Below, in pieces: positions 55,152 to 63,300 of a stretch of DNA of 64,000 nucleotides. The translations under genes were made by a program, and so were the position numbers. Below the pieces are notes generated by a model. It searched no databases, was not told the DNA's origin, and saw only the letters and a list, made by a program, of their open reading frames with translations. Every line of letters begins with the position of its first letter. The first letter of the stretch is position 1. The DNA is taken from the NCBI GenBank assembly GCA_963746275.1, contig CAVVAX010000025.1:62001-126000 (forward strand). Reading direction: 5' to 3'. The stretch is from JAEULH01 sp963746275 (GTDB lineage: Bacteria > Pseudomonadota > Alphaproteobacteria > Rhodospirillales > Defluviicoccaceae).

Positions 55152-55814
55152 ATGGTCGAGGGTCCCCAGCGTCTGCATGTCATGCCGGCGGAAAGCGCCG
55201 GCTTCCAGCCCCGTCACGACAAGCATGGCGGGCGCACGATTGAGGAGGCCGGTGGCGGCGGCAGCGGTGCCGGCGGCAGCGGTGCCGGCGCTCGCCAACA
55301 CGCGCCGCCGCGGGAACGGGGCCAGCACGATCTCGCCTGCCCCTTCGGCATTCTGCCCGAGGAGATGACGCCGAGCGTGCGGACCGCTCTCGAAGGCCTG
55401 CTTGCCCAGTTCGACGAGGTGCGCAAGCAGCTTCAGGCGGAGCGCGACCGCGAGGCCTACCTGCAGGGCCTCGCCGACGGCCATCCGGTCCTTCCCGTCG
55501 GCAACCGCCGGCACCTGATCCGCGAGCTGTCGCGGGTCATCGCCCGCAGCCGGGTGGCGCAGACGCTCAACACCTTCCTCATCATCTCCATCGCCAACGC
55601 CGCGGAGCTTCGCCGCGCGCACGGTGAAGCGGCGGTGCATGCGCTGCTCTGCGGCGTCGCCGAGCGGCTGGTCTCCGGGGTGCGGGCGAGCGACGTCGTC
55701 GCCAGCCTCGGCGGCTACGATTTCGGCATCATCCTCACCCTGGCCGGCGGCGCCGCCGCGGAGGAGAAGGCGAAGGCGCTGGTCGCCGAGCTCGGCCATG
55801 CGGAACTAGCCTAG
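55152..55814 (+). CDS. Degenerate GGDEF-domain protein, interrupted by an in-frame TAG
   Basis: Residues 50-70 are Gly/Ala repeats. Then a coiled coil (LEGLLAQFDEVRKQLQAERD) leads to a GGDEF fold: GNRRHLIRELSRVIARS, TFLIISIANAAELRRAHG, ASLGGYDFGIILTLAGG; the signature is GGYDF, not GGDEF, so cyclase activity is unlikely. The TAG at 55812-55814 is in frame, and the same frame continues as DGAMLRLQPDWGLSAL and IAAADRALVARAMR, the expected domain end, to 55943. So it is either a nonsense-truncated gene or a sequence error. Confidence 0.7.
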   Translation: MVEGPQRLHVMPAESAGFQPRHDKHGGRTIEEAGGGGSGAGGSGAGARQHAPPRERGQHDLACPFGILPEEMTPSVRTALEGLLAQFDEVRKQLQAERDREAYLQGLADGHPVLPVGNRRHLIRELSRVIARSRVAQTLNTFLIISIANAAELRRAHGEAAVHALLCGVAERLVSGVRASDVVASLGGYDFGIILTLAGGAAAEEKAKALVAELGHAELA

Positions 55815-56040
55815 GACGGGGCGATGCTCCGTCTGCAACCCGACTGGGGGCTCAGCGCACTGGGTCCTGACGACGACGCCGACGCGGTCATCGCCGCCGC
55901 CGATCGGGCGCTCGTGGCGCGCGCCATGCGTGCGCCCGGGTGATCCGGCTTGCTGCATCGTTGCGCAAGCGCTCTGGAGTTTAGCCCTGGCGCGGTCTAT
56001 TATGACAGTTCTGTTCGTAGGGTAAGGAGGATTTCGTGCC

Positions 56041-56211
56041 ATGAGCCTGCAGGAGCGGATCGAAGCGCTGAAAGCAAAGCATCACGCCCTCGAAGCCGCC
56101 ATTGAAGAGGAAAGTAATCGGCCCCATCCCGATGACATTGAGGTCGTCAGGCTCAAGAAGCAGAAACTGCAAATAAAGGACGAGATCGCCGTCCTCTCGG
56201 CGCAGCAGTAA
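56041..56211 (+). CDS. YdcH/DUF465-like small protein
   Basis: 56 residues, MSLQERIEALKAKHHALEAA ... LKKQKLQIKDEIAVLS. It has a coiled coil of the DUF465 family (SlyX-like), function unknown. SD AAGGAGG lies 12 bp before the ATG. It follows the truncated GGDEF gene. Confidence 0.8.
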   Translation: MSLQERIEALKAKHHALEAAIEEESNRPHPDDIEVVRLKKQKLQIKDEIAVLSAQQ

Positions 56212-56582
56212 CCGGTCCCGGCACCCGCCGGCGCCGAATGTTCACTTCTTCCTCTATTGGGTGATCCGCCGCCGCGTGCCGGGGCGAAACCCTCGACCGG
56301 CGGCGGATCACGCCCTTCACCTCCGGACATTCCAGCAGCCATCCGCGGCCACTGCATGACGGGGCGGCGCCGTGTGCTTCCATCCCGCGTCCGGCCAGGC
56401 GCCGCAGAGCCGGCCTCGGCTCCCGCTGAGTTACACATATCGTCGAGAAGACGTTCGGTGGCCTTATTGCGGAAAAACCCGGTCGTGGGCCTGGGTGCAG
56501 CACGGCGGCAGCGGCTCGCCCAGCACGTTCTTGGCCTCCGCAATGGCCCGCCGCTCCTCGCTCAGGATGTGCTGGCGCCCAT
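56212..56582. other. Gene-free stretch before the methyltransferase
   Basis: 371 bp with no supported plus-strand gene. On the minus strand 56469-56580 reads RQHILSEERRAIAEAK, NVLGEPLPPCCTQAHDRVF with a stop, but no start codon is seen and it overlaps the methyltransferase start; it may be a decayed gene end. Confidence 0.4.
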
Positions 56583-57212
56583 ATGAGACGGGCGATGGGC
56601 CTCTACCACGACCGCCTGCTTCCCTGGCTGATCGACAGGGCGATGCGAAGCGCGGTGCTTGCTCCGTACCGGCGAAGCGCGGTCGTGACTGCCGAAGGCA
56701 GGATCCTCGAGATCGGCATCGGCTCCGGACGAAACCTTGCTTTCTATGGCAGCGCCGTTGCCGAGATCGTGGGCATCGACGTCTCGGCGGCGCTCCTGGC
56801 CCGCGCCGCGGGGCAGGCGGTAAAGGGCCGGGCGCGCGTGCATCTGGTGCGCGCCGACGCGACCCACCTCCCCTTCGCCTCGGCGAGCTTCGATGCGGCG
56901 GTCCTGACCTGGACGCTGTGCTCCATTGCCGATCCCGCGGCGGCGCTGGCCGCGATCCGCCGGGTGCTCAAGCCCGGTGGCGCGCTCCACTACGTCGAGC
57001 ATGGCCGGGCGCCGGAGGTTCCGGTGCAACGGCTGCAGGATCGGCTCACGCCACTGTGGCGGCGGATGAGCGGCGGCTGCCACCTCAACCGCGAGATCGA
57101 CGCCCTCATCGAGGCCGCCGGCTTCCGCCTGGACCAGCGCGCGGCGGCCTACGCCTCGGGCCCCAGGTTCGTCGCCTATTTCTATGCCGGCCGCGCCATC
57201 GCTGACGGGTAG
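56583..57212 (+). CDS. Class I SAM-dependent methyltransferase
   Basis: 209 residues. SAM motif I ILEIGIGSGRNLAFYG near residue 42, motif II VGIDVSAALLARA, post-I RADATHLPFASASFDAAVLTWTLCS, motif III VLKPGGALHYVEHG. The pattern resembles ubiquinone/menaquinone-type methyltransferases but no pathway gene is adjacent. Two starts (56583, 56595) are possible. Confidence 0.85.
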   Translation: MRRAMGLYHDRLLPWLIDRAMRSAVLAPYRRSAVVTAEGRILEIGIGSGRNLAFYGSAVAEIVGIDVSAALLARAAGQAVKGRARVHLVRADATHLPFASASFDAAVLTWTLCSIADPAAALAAIRRVLKPGGALHYVEHGRAPEVPVQRLQDRLTPLWRRMSGGCHLNREIDALIEAAGFRLDQRAAAYASGPRFVAYFYAGRAIADG

Positions 57213-57242
57213 CGCGAGGTGTGATTAAGCTGCATCGCCGCC

Positions 57243-57327
57243 GTCATTGCGAGGAGGCGAATGCCGACGAAGCAATCCAGTGGACCGTTGTGCTGGATCG
57301 CCACGCCGCTTCGCGGCTCGCGATGAC
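57243..57327. repeat. Intergenic inverted repeat, family A
   Basis: GTCATTGCGAGGAGGCGAAT at the left and CGGCTCGCGATGACGACGTC at the right, inner arms GCAATCCAG and CTGGATCGCC. It lies between convergent genes. Confidence 0.75.
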
Positions 57328-57389
57328 GACGTCGTTAAGGGACATCCATGAACCCGCTTGCAAGCCGCTCCGAGTCCGGCCCGCGCGGA

Positions 57390-58628
57390 TCAGCCGCGGG
57401 CCGACGGTAGCCTGGCCGCCAGCGCCGCCAGCTTTTTCTCGTAGCAGCCGAACAGGGTGCGGAACGTGCTGTCCCAGCCGAAGTTCGCCTCGACGTGGGC
57501 GCGGGCCCGGCTCCCGATAGCTTGGCGGTCGGCCGCGGCACGGACGATGTTCTCTGCCATGGCCGCCGCGTCGTCGACCGGGCCGAGATGCCCGAGCCCC
57601 TCCGGTACCCGGTCGCGCAAAGCCCCGGCGCCGACGCCGACGACGGGAAGGCCGGCCGCCTGCGCCTCGATGACCGAGAGCGCAAAGGTCTCGTGCGGCC
57701 CGGCGGTGACGTAGACGTCGGCGGAGGCCAGCAGCCGGGCGAAGTCGGCGCGGTCGCGCTGGAAGGGCAGCAGCCGGAGCGCCGGGCTGTTACTCGCCGC
57801 TTCGGCGACGTCGTCCAGGAGCGGGCCGTGCCCGGTGATCCACAACCGCGCCCGGAGCTCCTCGGGCAGGCGGGTGAACGCCTCGACCAGCATGAGCACG
57901 CGCTTCTCGTTCGACAACCGGCCGGCGTAGACGAGCACGGTCGCCTCCGGCTCGGCGCCGTGGCTAGCACGAACCGCCTCGCTTCGCCGCCCGGGATGAA
58001 ACAGCTCCAGATCGACGCCGAGCGGAACGATCTCCACCCGCCCGACCCCGTAGTGGCGCAGCCGCTGCGCCTGGGCCGGCGACGCGGCGAAGGCGATGTC
58101 GCTGTTGGCGAAAACGCTGCGGATGTAGCGCTCGGCGCCGGCGGCGAGCAACTCGGCCAGCTTCTCCCCGAGCCCGGCCAGCGTCTCGCTCCAGTCGTCG
58201 AGCAGGCCGTGGACGATGCCGCGCAGTGGCGCCGCGACGTAGGCCTCGGCGACGTCGGTGTGGAAGTAGCAGCCGATGAGGCAGTCGCGACCGGTCGCGC
58301 GCAGCCGCTGACGGTATGCGAAGGCCGCCCAGGGTGAGAGGTAGTAGCTGCCGAGCTCGACGACGTCGGGCCGGTGCTCCAGCAGGACGGCGCGGATCCT
58401 GTCCGGCCGGGCGAAGAACCGGTAGGTGTCCTGGCCGGGCAGGAGCGGTCCGGCGAGGTAGACGACCGTGCTCCTTTCCCGCCGATCGACGGCGTCCTCC
58501 CCCCCCGGCACGATCAGCAGATGGTCGTGGCCGGTGCGCTCGAGGAGATAGCGCCGCTTCTCGTCGATGTAGGTCCGGATGCCGCCGCTGCTCTCGTTGT
58601 AGGCGATGGTGACGTCGCAGAAGTTCAC
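57390..58628 (-). CDS. GT4-family glycosyltransferase
   Basis: 412 residues, GT-B fold. The N-terminal part VTIAYNESSGGIRTYIDEKR recalls GT4 acceptors. The C-terminal Rossmann domain has VLVYAGRLSNEKRVLMLVEA, LLPFQRDRADFARLLASADVYV and HETFALSVIEAQAAGLPVVGV (E-x7-E type). The start overlaps the hydrolase end by ATGA. Donor and acceptor unknown. Confidence 0.88.
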   Translation of the reverse strand: MNFCDVTIAYNESSGGIRTYIDEKRRYLLERTGHDHLLIVPGGEDAVDRRERSTVVYLAGPLLPGQDTYRFFARPDRIRAVLLEHRPDVVELGSYYLSPWAAFAYRQRLRATGRDCLIGCYFHTDVAEAYVAAPLRGIVHGLLDDWSETLAGLGEKLAELLAAGAERYIRSVFANSDIAFAASPAQAQRLRHYGVGRVEIVPLGVDLELFHPGRRSEAVRASHGAEPEATVLVYAGRLSNEKRVLMLVEAFTRLPEELRARLWITGHGPLLDDVAEAASNSPALRLLPFQRDRADFARLLASADVYVTAGPHETFALSVIEAQAAGLPVVGVGAGALRDRVPEGLGHLGPVDDAAAMAENIVRAAADRQAIGSRARAHVEANFGWDSTFRTLFGCYEKKLAALAARLPSARG

Positions 58629-60250
58629 GGCGGGCCACCCTCCGCGTCGAGGCGCAGCGCCTCGCCGAAGCCGGCGATGAAGCGTCGCTCGCCGCGCGGG
58701 CTGCGCAGGCCGATGTCGTAGGCCTCACCTGCGCCAACACCGACGCTCACGGCCAGTTCCTCGCCGGGCAGCTCCAGCGAGAACCGCAACCCGGCCGCGC
58801 GAGGCGGGAACCGCGGCTGCAGGATCAGCCCGCCGTCGGTGCGGGAGAGGCCGAACAGCACGTCGATCACCAGCGTATTGACCAGGCCGGACCAGCCGAC
58901 GAAGCCGCTGAGCGGCCGCGACCCCAGGGTCAGGCGCTTCCAGCGGTTGCCGCGCTTGCGCCGGAGCTCGTCGACGTCGTGGCGCTCGGGGTCGTAGAAC
59001 TCGTGGAAATGGCCGGTGTTGCGGAAGGTGCGGTAGACGCCGTCGCACAGGCGGAACGCCAGATCGGCGGCCGTCTCGTGGAAGCCGTACCGGCGCAAGC
59101 CCTCGATCACGGCATACGCCAGGTTCACCCACACCGGCCCGCGCCACATGTCCTTCTCGAAATCGGCGTCGGCCAGAGCCACGGACGGAAGCGGGATGAC
59201 GGTGTTGAAGCTCGCCGGCGACAGGATGTGCGCGTGGAGCCGCGCGGCCTGCGCTCGGTCTGGGACGCCGGCCCACAGCGGCAGGAGCGAGGCGATCGTG
59301 CGGCTGCGCACGAACGTGCCGGTCGCCACGTCGCGGTCGAAATAAAGGCCCTCCTCGTCGTTCCAGAGCCGGGCGTTGATCGCCTCGCGAAGCGCCCGGG
59401 CCTCCCGGTCGAAGCTCGCGGCCTCCTCCACCCGGCCGAGGCGGCGGGCCATCGCCGCCAACGCCTCGCACTTCAGCACCATGTACGAGGAGAAGTCCGG
59501 GGCGGCCAGCCCGCGGGTGTCGTCGAGCCGGCGCTCGTCGCGGGAGCTGAACCGGGGGGCGTTCTCGACGCCCGACTCGTATGGATGAGCCCAGGCGTAC
59601 AAGCCGTTGTCGAGCCGGCGGTGGGTGGCGAGCCAACCGTGGTAGGCGCGAAGCGGCGGGTAGAGCGCGCGCGTCCAAGCCCCATGACGGCCGGCCTCGG
59701 CGGCCGAGGCCAGCCGCTCCAGCGACCAGGCGATGAGCGGCGGCTGCGTCAGTTTGGAGCGCCCGAAGTCGGCGGCGAAGTGCTGCAGCCGGTCGCCGTC
59801 CCGACGCTCGACCACGGCGCTGAGCACGTCGAAGGCCACCTCCGGGTCCCACCACTTCCAGATCTGGGCGATGAACGCGGAGTCCCAGAGATAGATGGCG
59901 CGAAACGCCGGCGACGGGTGGGCGTACCGCAGTCTCGCGGGCGAGCCGCTCGTCTGCAGGTTGAGGAAGAGCGCGGCATGAACGGCGGCGAAGCCGTCGT
60001 CCCAGGCGGCGTAGCGGCCGGAGGGCGCGGACACCGCGAGCCGGGGCGGGCGCTGCCCGATCGCCTTGGTAGCGAGCAGCGCCGGCGACAGCGCAGCCAG
60101 GGGCCGACCGCGGCGCGCCGGCACCAGCCTGGACCACAGCAACCGGTCCAGGCCATAGGCCGCGAGCCGGTTCAGCCTGAGGATGGCGGCCGGCGCCCGG
60201 CGGACGTGGTGCAAGGACCAAAGCCGCCGGTCGGGCGCGCGTTTATGCAT
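58625..60250 (-). CDS. Amylo-glucosidase/GH63-like (MGH1-type) glycoside hydrolase
   Basis: 541 residues from ATG 60250. An (alpha/alpha)6-barrel core typical of GH63/GH15-like glucosidases: YLWDSAFIAQIWKWWDP, LTQPPLIAWSLERL, YAWAHPYESGVENAPRFSS and ARLWNDEEGLYFDRD, and DFEKDMWRGPVWVNLAYAVIEGL (catalytic acid region DMWRGPxW). C-terminal GWSGLVNTLVIDVLFG. Without a signal peptide it is probably cytoplasmic, perhaps trimming mannosylglycerate, glucosylglycerate or a lipid-linked glycan. It is wedged between two GT4 enzymes. Confidence 0.82.
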   Translation of the reverse strand: MHKRAPDRRLWSLHHVRRAPAAILRLNRLAAYGLDRLLWSRLVPARRGRPLAALSPALLATKAIGQRPPRLAVSAPSGRYAAWDDGFAAVHAALFLNLQTSGSPARLRYAHPSPAFRAIYLWDSAFIAQIWKWWDPEVAFDVLSAVVERRDGDRLQHFAADFGRSKLTQPPLIAWSLERLASAAEAGRHGAWTRALYPPLRAYHGWLATHRRLDNGLYAWAHPYESGVENAPRFSSRDERRLDDTRGLAAPDFSSYMVLKCEALAAMARRLGRVEEAASFDREARALREAINARLWNDEEGLYFDRDVATGTFVRSRTIASLLPLWAGVPDRAQAARLHAHILSPASFNTVIPLPSVALADADFEKDMWRGPVWVNLAYAVIEGLRRYGFHETAADLAFRLCDGVYRTFRNTGHFHEFYDPERHDVDELRRKRGNRWKRLTLGSRPLSGFVGWSGLVNTLVIDVLFGLSRTDGGLILQPRFPPRAAGLRFSLELPGEELAVSVGVGAGEAYDIGLRSPRGERRFIAGFGEALRLDAEGGPP

Positions 60251-60254
60251 GCGG

Positions 60255-61502
60255 TCACGCCATCGTCGGAGGCGGAAACAGCAGCTCCTCGTAGCGCTGG
60301 ATGGCGCGATCGATGCTGAACGCCGCCGCCCGCTCGCGCAGAAGGTCGCGAGCCGGCGGATGGTCGAGCGTCGCCTGCATCGCCTCGGCAAGGGCCGCAT
60401 CGTCGCCCACGGCGACGAGCCGGCCATGGCGGCCTTGTCCAAGGATCTCGGCTGGACCGCTTGGGCAGTCGGTGCTGACGACGGGGCAGCCGCAGGCCAG
60501 GGCCTCGATCAGGACGACCCCTAGGCCTTCCCAGCGCGACGAGAGCACGAGCAGGCTGGCCCGGCTGAGGTAGGCGAAGGGATTGTCGGCGAAGCCGGGA
60601 AAGCCGACATCCTCGCCCACCTCGAGATCCGCGGCCAGCCGGATCAGCTCATCCCTGTAGCCGCTTTCCTTGGCGCCCTTGCGGACATCGCCGAGAATCA
60701 GGAGGCGCACCGGCCGCTGCCGACGCAGCCTCGCGAAAGCGCGGATCAGCGTCGGAAAATCCTTCTGCGGCTTCAGCATGCCGATGCCGAGGACCACCGG
60801 CGGCGCACCGGGGACGAGCCAGGGATGATCGACCGGCGCCGACGCCAATCCGGCGAGGTGCGGACCGACGACGGGGTTGTAGATCGTGGTGATCCGTTCG
60901 CGCGCGATCCCGGCGTGCTCGGCCAAGGAGCCTGCGACGCCGTCGGAAACCGCTACGATCGCGTCCGCCTGCAGGTAGCCGTGGCGCAGGACATCCGGCG
61001 GGATGTCATAGCGCCAGAGCCGATCGCCGACGGTGTCGGAGGTGAGCTGATTGTGCTCGCTGGCGACGACGCGGCAGGGGAGCCTAGCCAGCCGCCGGGC
61101 CCAAACGGCGTCGATGTTAAAGGGGGCCGTCGCGGCAAGAACCGCGTCCGGGCGCGCCGTCCGCAAGTAGTGAACGAGATCGGGCAGGTACCGGAGTTTC
61201 CCCGGCAGCTTGCGGGCGAACAGGACAGGCTTCGCCAGCGTCCTGAAGCCGTCGCGGTCGGCGGCAAGGACGTAGGCTCGGGTCGTGAGCTTGGCCGACT
61301 GCCTGAGGACGATGACGCCGGCTTCTGCCGGCACCTCTCCTTTCAGATCGCCGCGGTCGCGGCCGACCACGACATCGACGGCATAGCCACGGTCGACGAA
61401 ACCGCGAGCTGCGCGCAGCATCGTGCGGGCGACGCCGCCACCGCGAAAGCTGCCAAACAGCAGCGTGACGCCGCGGCCGCCGTTGCCTTCCCGTTGGCTC
61501 AC
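60255..61502 (-). CDS. GT4-family glycosyltransferase
   Basis: 415 residues. N-terminal LLFGSFRGGGVARTMLRAAR and C-terminal VVLGIGMLKPQKDFPTLIRAF, LLILGDVRKGAKESGYRDEL, VVLIEALACGCPVVSTDCPSGPAEIL are hallmark GT4 features (E-x7-E). The stop lies 5 bp from the hydrolase start, and its start overlaps the oxygenase stop by 4 bp. Confidence 0.88.
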   Translation of the reverse strand: MSQREGNGGRGVTLLFGSFRGGGVARTMLRAARGFVDRGYAVDVVVGRDRGDLKGEVPAEAGVIVLRQSAKLTTRAYVLAADRDGFRTLAKPVLFARKLPGKLRYLPDLVHYLRTARPDAVLAATAPFNIDAVWARRLARLPCRVVASEHNQLTSDTVGDRLWRYDIPPDVLRHGYLQADAIVAVSDGVAGSLAEHAGIARERITTIYNPVVGPHLAGLASAPVDHPWLVPGAPPVVLGIGMLKPQKDFPTLIRAFARLRRQRPVRLLILGDVRKGAKESGYRDELIRLAADLEVGEDVGFPGFADNPFAYLSRASLLVLSSRWEGLGVVLIEALACGCPVVSTDCPSGPAEILGQGRHGRLVAVGDDAALAEAMQATLDHPPARDLLRERAAAFSIDRAIQRYEELLFPPPTMA

Positions 61503-62260
61503 AGGAAACGCTCAATATTAATCGTCAGCGTCTTGCGCAGCGTCGTCGCGCCCTTCCCCGTCATCGGCGGCACCGAGTGCCAAGAGTTGAAGGTCTTGAC
61601 GAACAGCACCGCCTGGTTCGGCGCGTAGTCGTAGGTGGCAAGCACGTCCATGTCCTCAAATCGTGCCAGCCTGTTCATCTGATTGAACGCCAGGCGGTCG
61701 TCCTTGGGAACGTTGACGTCCGTCCCGCCGCCAAACGCCGGATCCCATTCTCCCGGCCGCATCATCGAGACGATGAGGGTGACGATCTTCGTCGGCGCAT
61801 CGGTATGCGGGTTGAGATGGCCGCCGTCCGCCGGCAGCGCCGAGAATTCAAACCGAGCCTTGAGCCTGGCGGCGTCGGGGCTCAAGCGCCCCCGCGAGAG
61901 GTCCTTCAGCCGCTTGAACAGCCGCCGTCGCGGCGGCAGGTAGGTTGGGCCGAGGTCGATGTCGCGGCCGCGCAGGGTATCAAGCACGCCGTAGACGAAG
62001 GCGTCGCTCTTGACGTCGGCGTAGATCTCCCGCCAGACGGGGCTGAAGCGGATGAAGTCGCTGAATGCCTTGGGGTTCTCCTTCTCCGACAGGGTGTACT
62101 TCTTCCCCGGCCGGAGAATCGTGTCGTAGTTGTCGAACAGGTCGAGCGGCGGGAAGGCGTCGATGCAGCGCTTATAGAGGTCGGCCGCCATCGCCGGGTG
62201 AGCGATCCCGATGGGAAACGGCCGGTAGCGCATCTTCAGCGTGTCGAGGGAAAGGAACAT
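61499..62260 (-). CDS. 2OG-Fe(II) oxygenase-like protein, copy 1
   Basis: 253 residues. The jelly-roll iron site is H152-x-D154 (LNPHTDAPTKIVTLIVSM) and H228 (TFNSWHSVPPMTG), with the 2-oxoglutarate Arg242 (LRKTLTINIE). It is related to prolyl/sugar hydroxylases of the 2OG-Fe(II) type. It closes a tandem pair with the next gene (about 10 bp apart). No known substrate; the glycan cluster suggests a sugar or glycolipid. Confidence 0.8.
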   Translation of the reverse strand: MFLSLDTLKMRYRPFPIGIAHPAMAADLYKRCIDAFPPLDLFDNYDTILRPGKKYTLSEKENPKAFSDFIRFSPVWREIYADVKSDAFVYGVLDTLRGRDIDLGPTYLPPRRRLFKRLKDLSRGRLSPDAARLKARFEFSALPADGGHLNPHTDAPTKIVTLIVSMMRPGEWDPAFGGGTDVNVPKDDRLAFNQMNRLARFEDMDVLATYDYAPNQAVLFVKTFNSWHSVPPMTGKGATTLRKTLTINIERFL

Positions 62261-62269
62261 CTCCGGCGC

Positions 62270-63097
62270 CTAGCGCGCCTCGATGTTGATCGTCAGCGTC
62301 TTGCGCATGGCCCTGGACCCGGCCCCGGTCATCGGCCGGACCGAATGCCAGGAGTTGAAGGTCTTGACGAACATAACCGCCTGGTTGGGCTGGAAGGGGT
62401 AGGTGTCGAGAATCTCCATGTCCTCGAACCGGCCGCGGGCGTTGAGCCGGTTGAAGATCTGCCGCGGGTCGAAGGGCCGATTGACGTCGGTCCCGCCGCC
62501 GATCGCGGGGTCCCATTCGTTCTCGCCGACCATCGAGACGATGATGGTGACGATCTTCGACGGCAGGTCGGTGTGCGGCAGGACGCTGCCGCCGTCGGCA
62601 GGCAGCATCGAGAACTCGAAGCGGGCACTCAGGCGCCGGGTCCGCGGCTTCTGGCTCGGCCGCAGGACATGCTTCAACGACTTGAGCAGCCTGCGCCCGG
62701 CGGGCGCCTGAGCGCCATAGCCGAGATCAATGCCGTGGGCGCGCAGCACGTCCATGATGTCCGCGATGAAGGCCTCGCTCTTCATCCAGGCATGGAAGTC
62801 GCGCCATAACGGCTCGCCGCGGAGGAAACGGTGGTACGCCTCGCCGTTGAACTTCTCCGAGAGGGCGTACTTGTGGCCCACCTTGGGCAGGTAGGCGAAC
62901 GCCGAGAGCGGCGGATAGCGGTCGACGAGCCCGCGGTAGAGCCCGTCCTCGAACACCGGATGCGCAACCGCTATGGGGTATGGCTCGTAGCGGAAGCGAA
63001 CGTGATCAAACGATAGCCGCGGCTCAGGCCGGACGACGGTTGATGAGTTCGCCGCCTTCGGGCGCGTTGCCGCAGGCTTCGGTTTGTCGATCAGCAT
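62270..63097 (-). CDS. 2OG-Fe(II) oxygenase-like protein, copy 2
   Basis: 275 residues. Iron ligands H175-x-D177 (VLPHTDLPSKIVTIIVSM), H251 (TFNSWHSVRPMTG), Arg265 (MRKTLTINIEA). It shares ordered segments with copy 1 (GGGTDVN, FEDMxxL, PNQAVxFVKTFNSWHSV, TGxG, RKTLTINIE), so a gene duplication is likely. A distinct N-terminal extension (RPEPRLSFDHVRFRYEPYPI) is present. Confidence 0.8.
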   Translation of the reverse strand: MLIDKPKPAATRPKAANSSTVVRPEPRLSFDHVRFRYEPYPIAVAHPVFEDGLYRGLVDRYPPLSAFAYLPKVGHKYALSEKFNGEAYHRFLRGEPLWRDFHAWMKSEAFIADIMDVLRAHGIDLGYGAQAPAGRRLLKSLKHVLRPSQKPRTRRLSARFEFSMLPADGGSVLPHTDLPSKIVTIIVSMVGENEWDPAIGGGTDVNRPFDPRQIFNRLNARGRFEDMEILDTYPFQPNQAVMFVKTFNSWHSVRPMTGAGSRAMRKTLTINIEAR

Positions 63098-63300
63098 CGA
63101 GGCAACCCACGAACAGTCCGATTATGCTCCCGGCGATCCTGTTAGCGGCAGCGACTTGAACTTGTCTCGCCAGCCGCTCTTCGGGACCTTGCGCAACTAC
63201 CCAAGCGAAGCTTAGCACCCGCAAACGCGGTCGAAAAAGACGTATATTGAATGCCTACGCGGCGCCACCGCCTTCTCCCCTCCGGGCCGGATTGGCCTCC

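Noticed and set aside
56469..56580. Minus-strand segment reading ERRAIAEAKNVLGEPLPPCC
   Set aside because: Coding-like but no start codon; kept only as a possible remnant.
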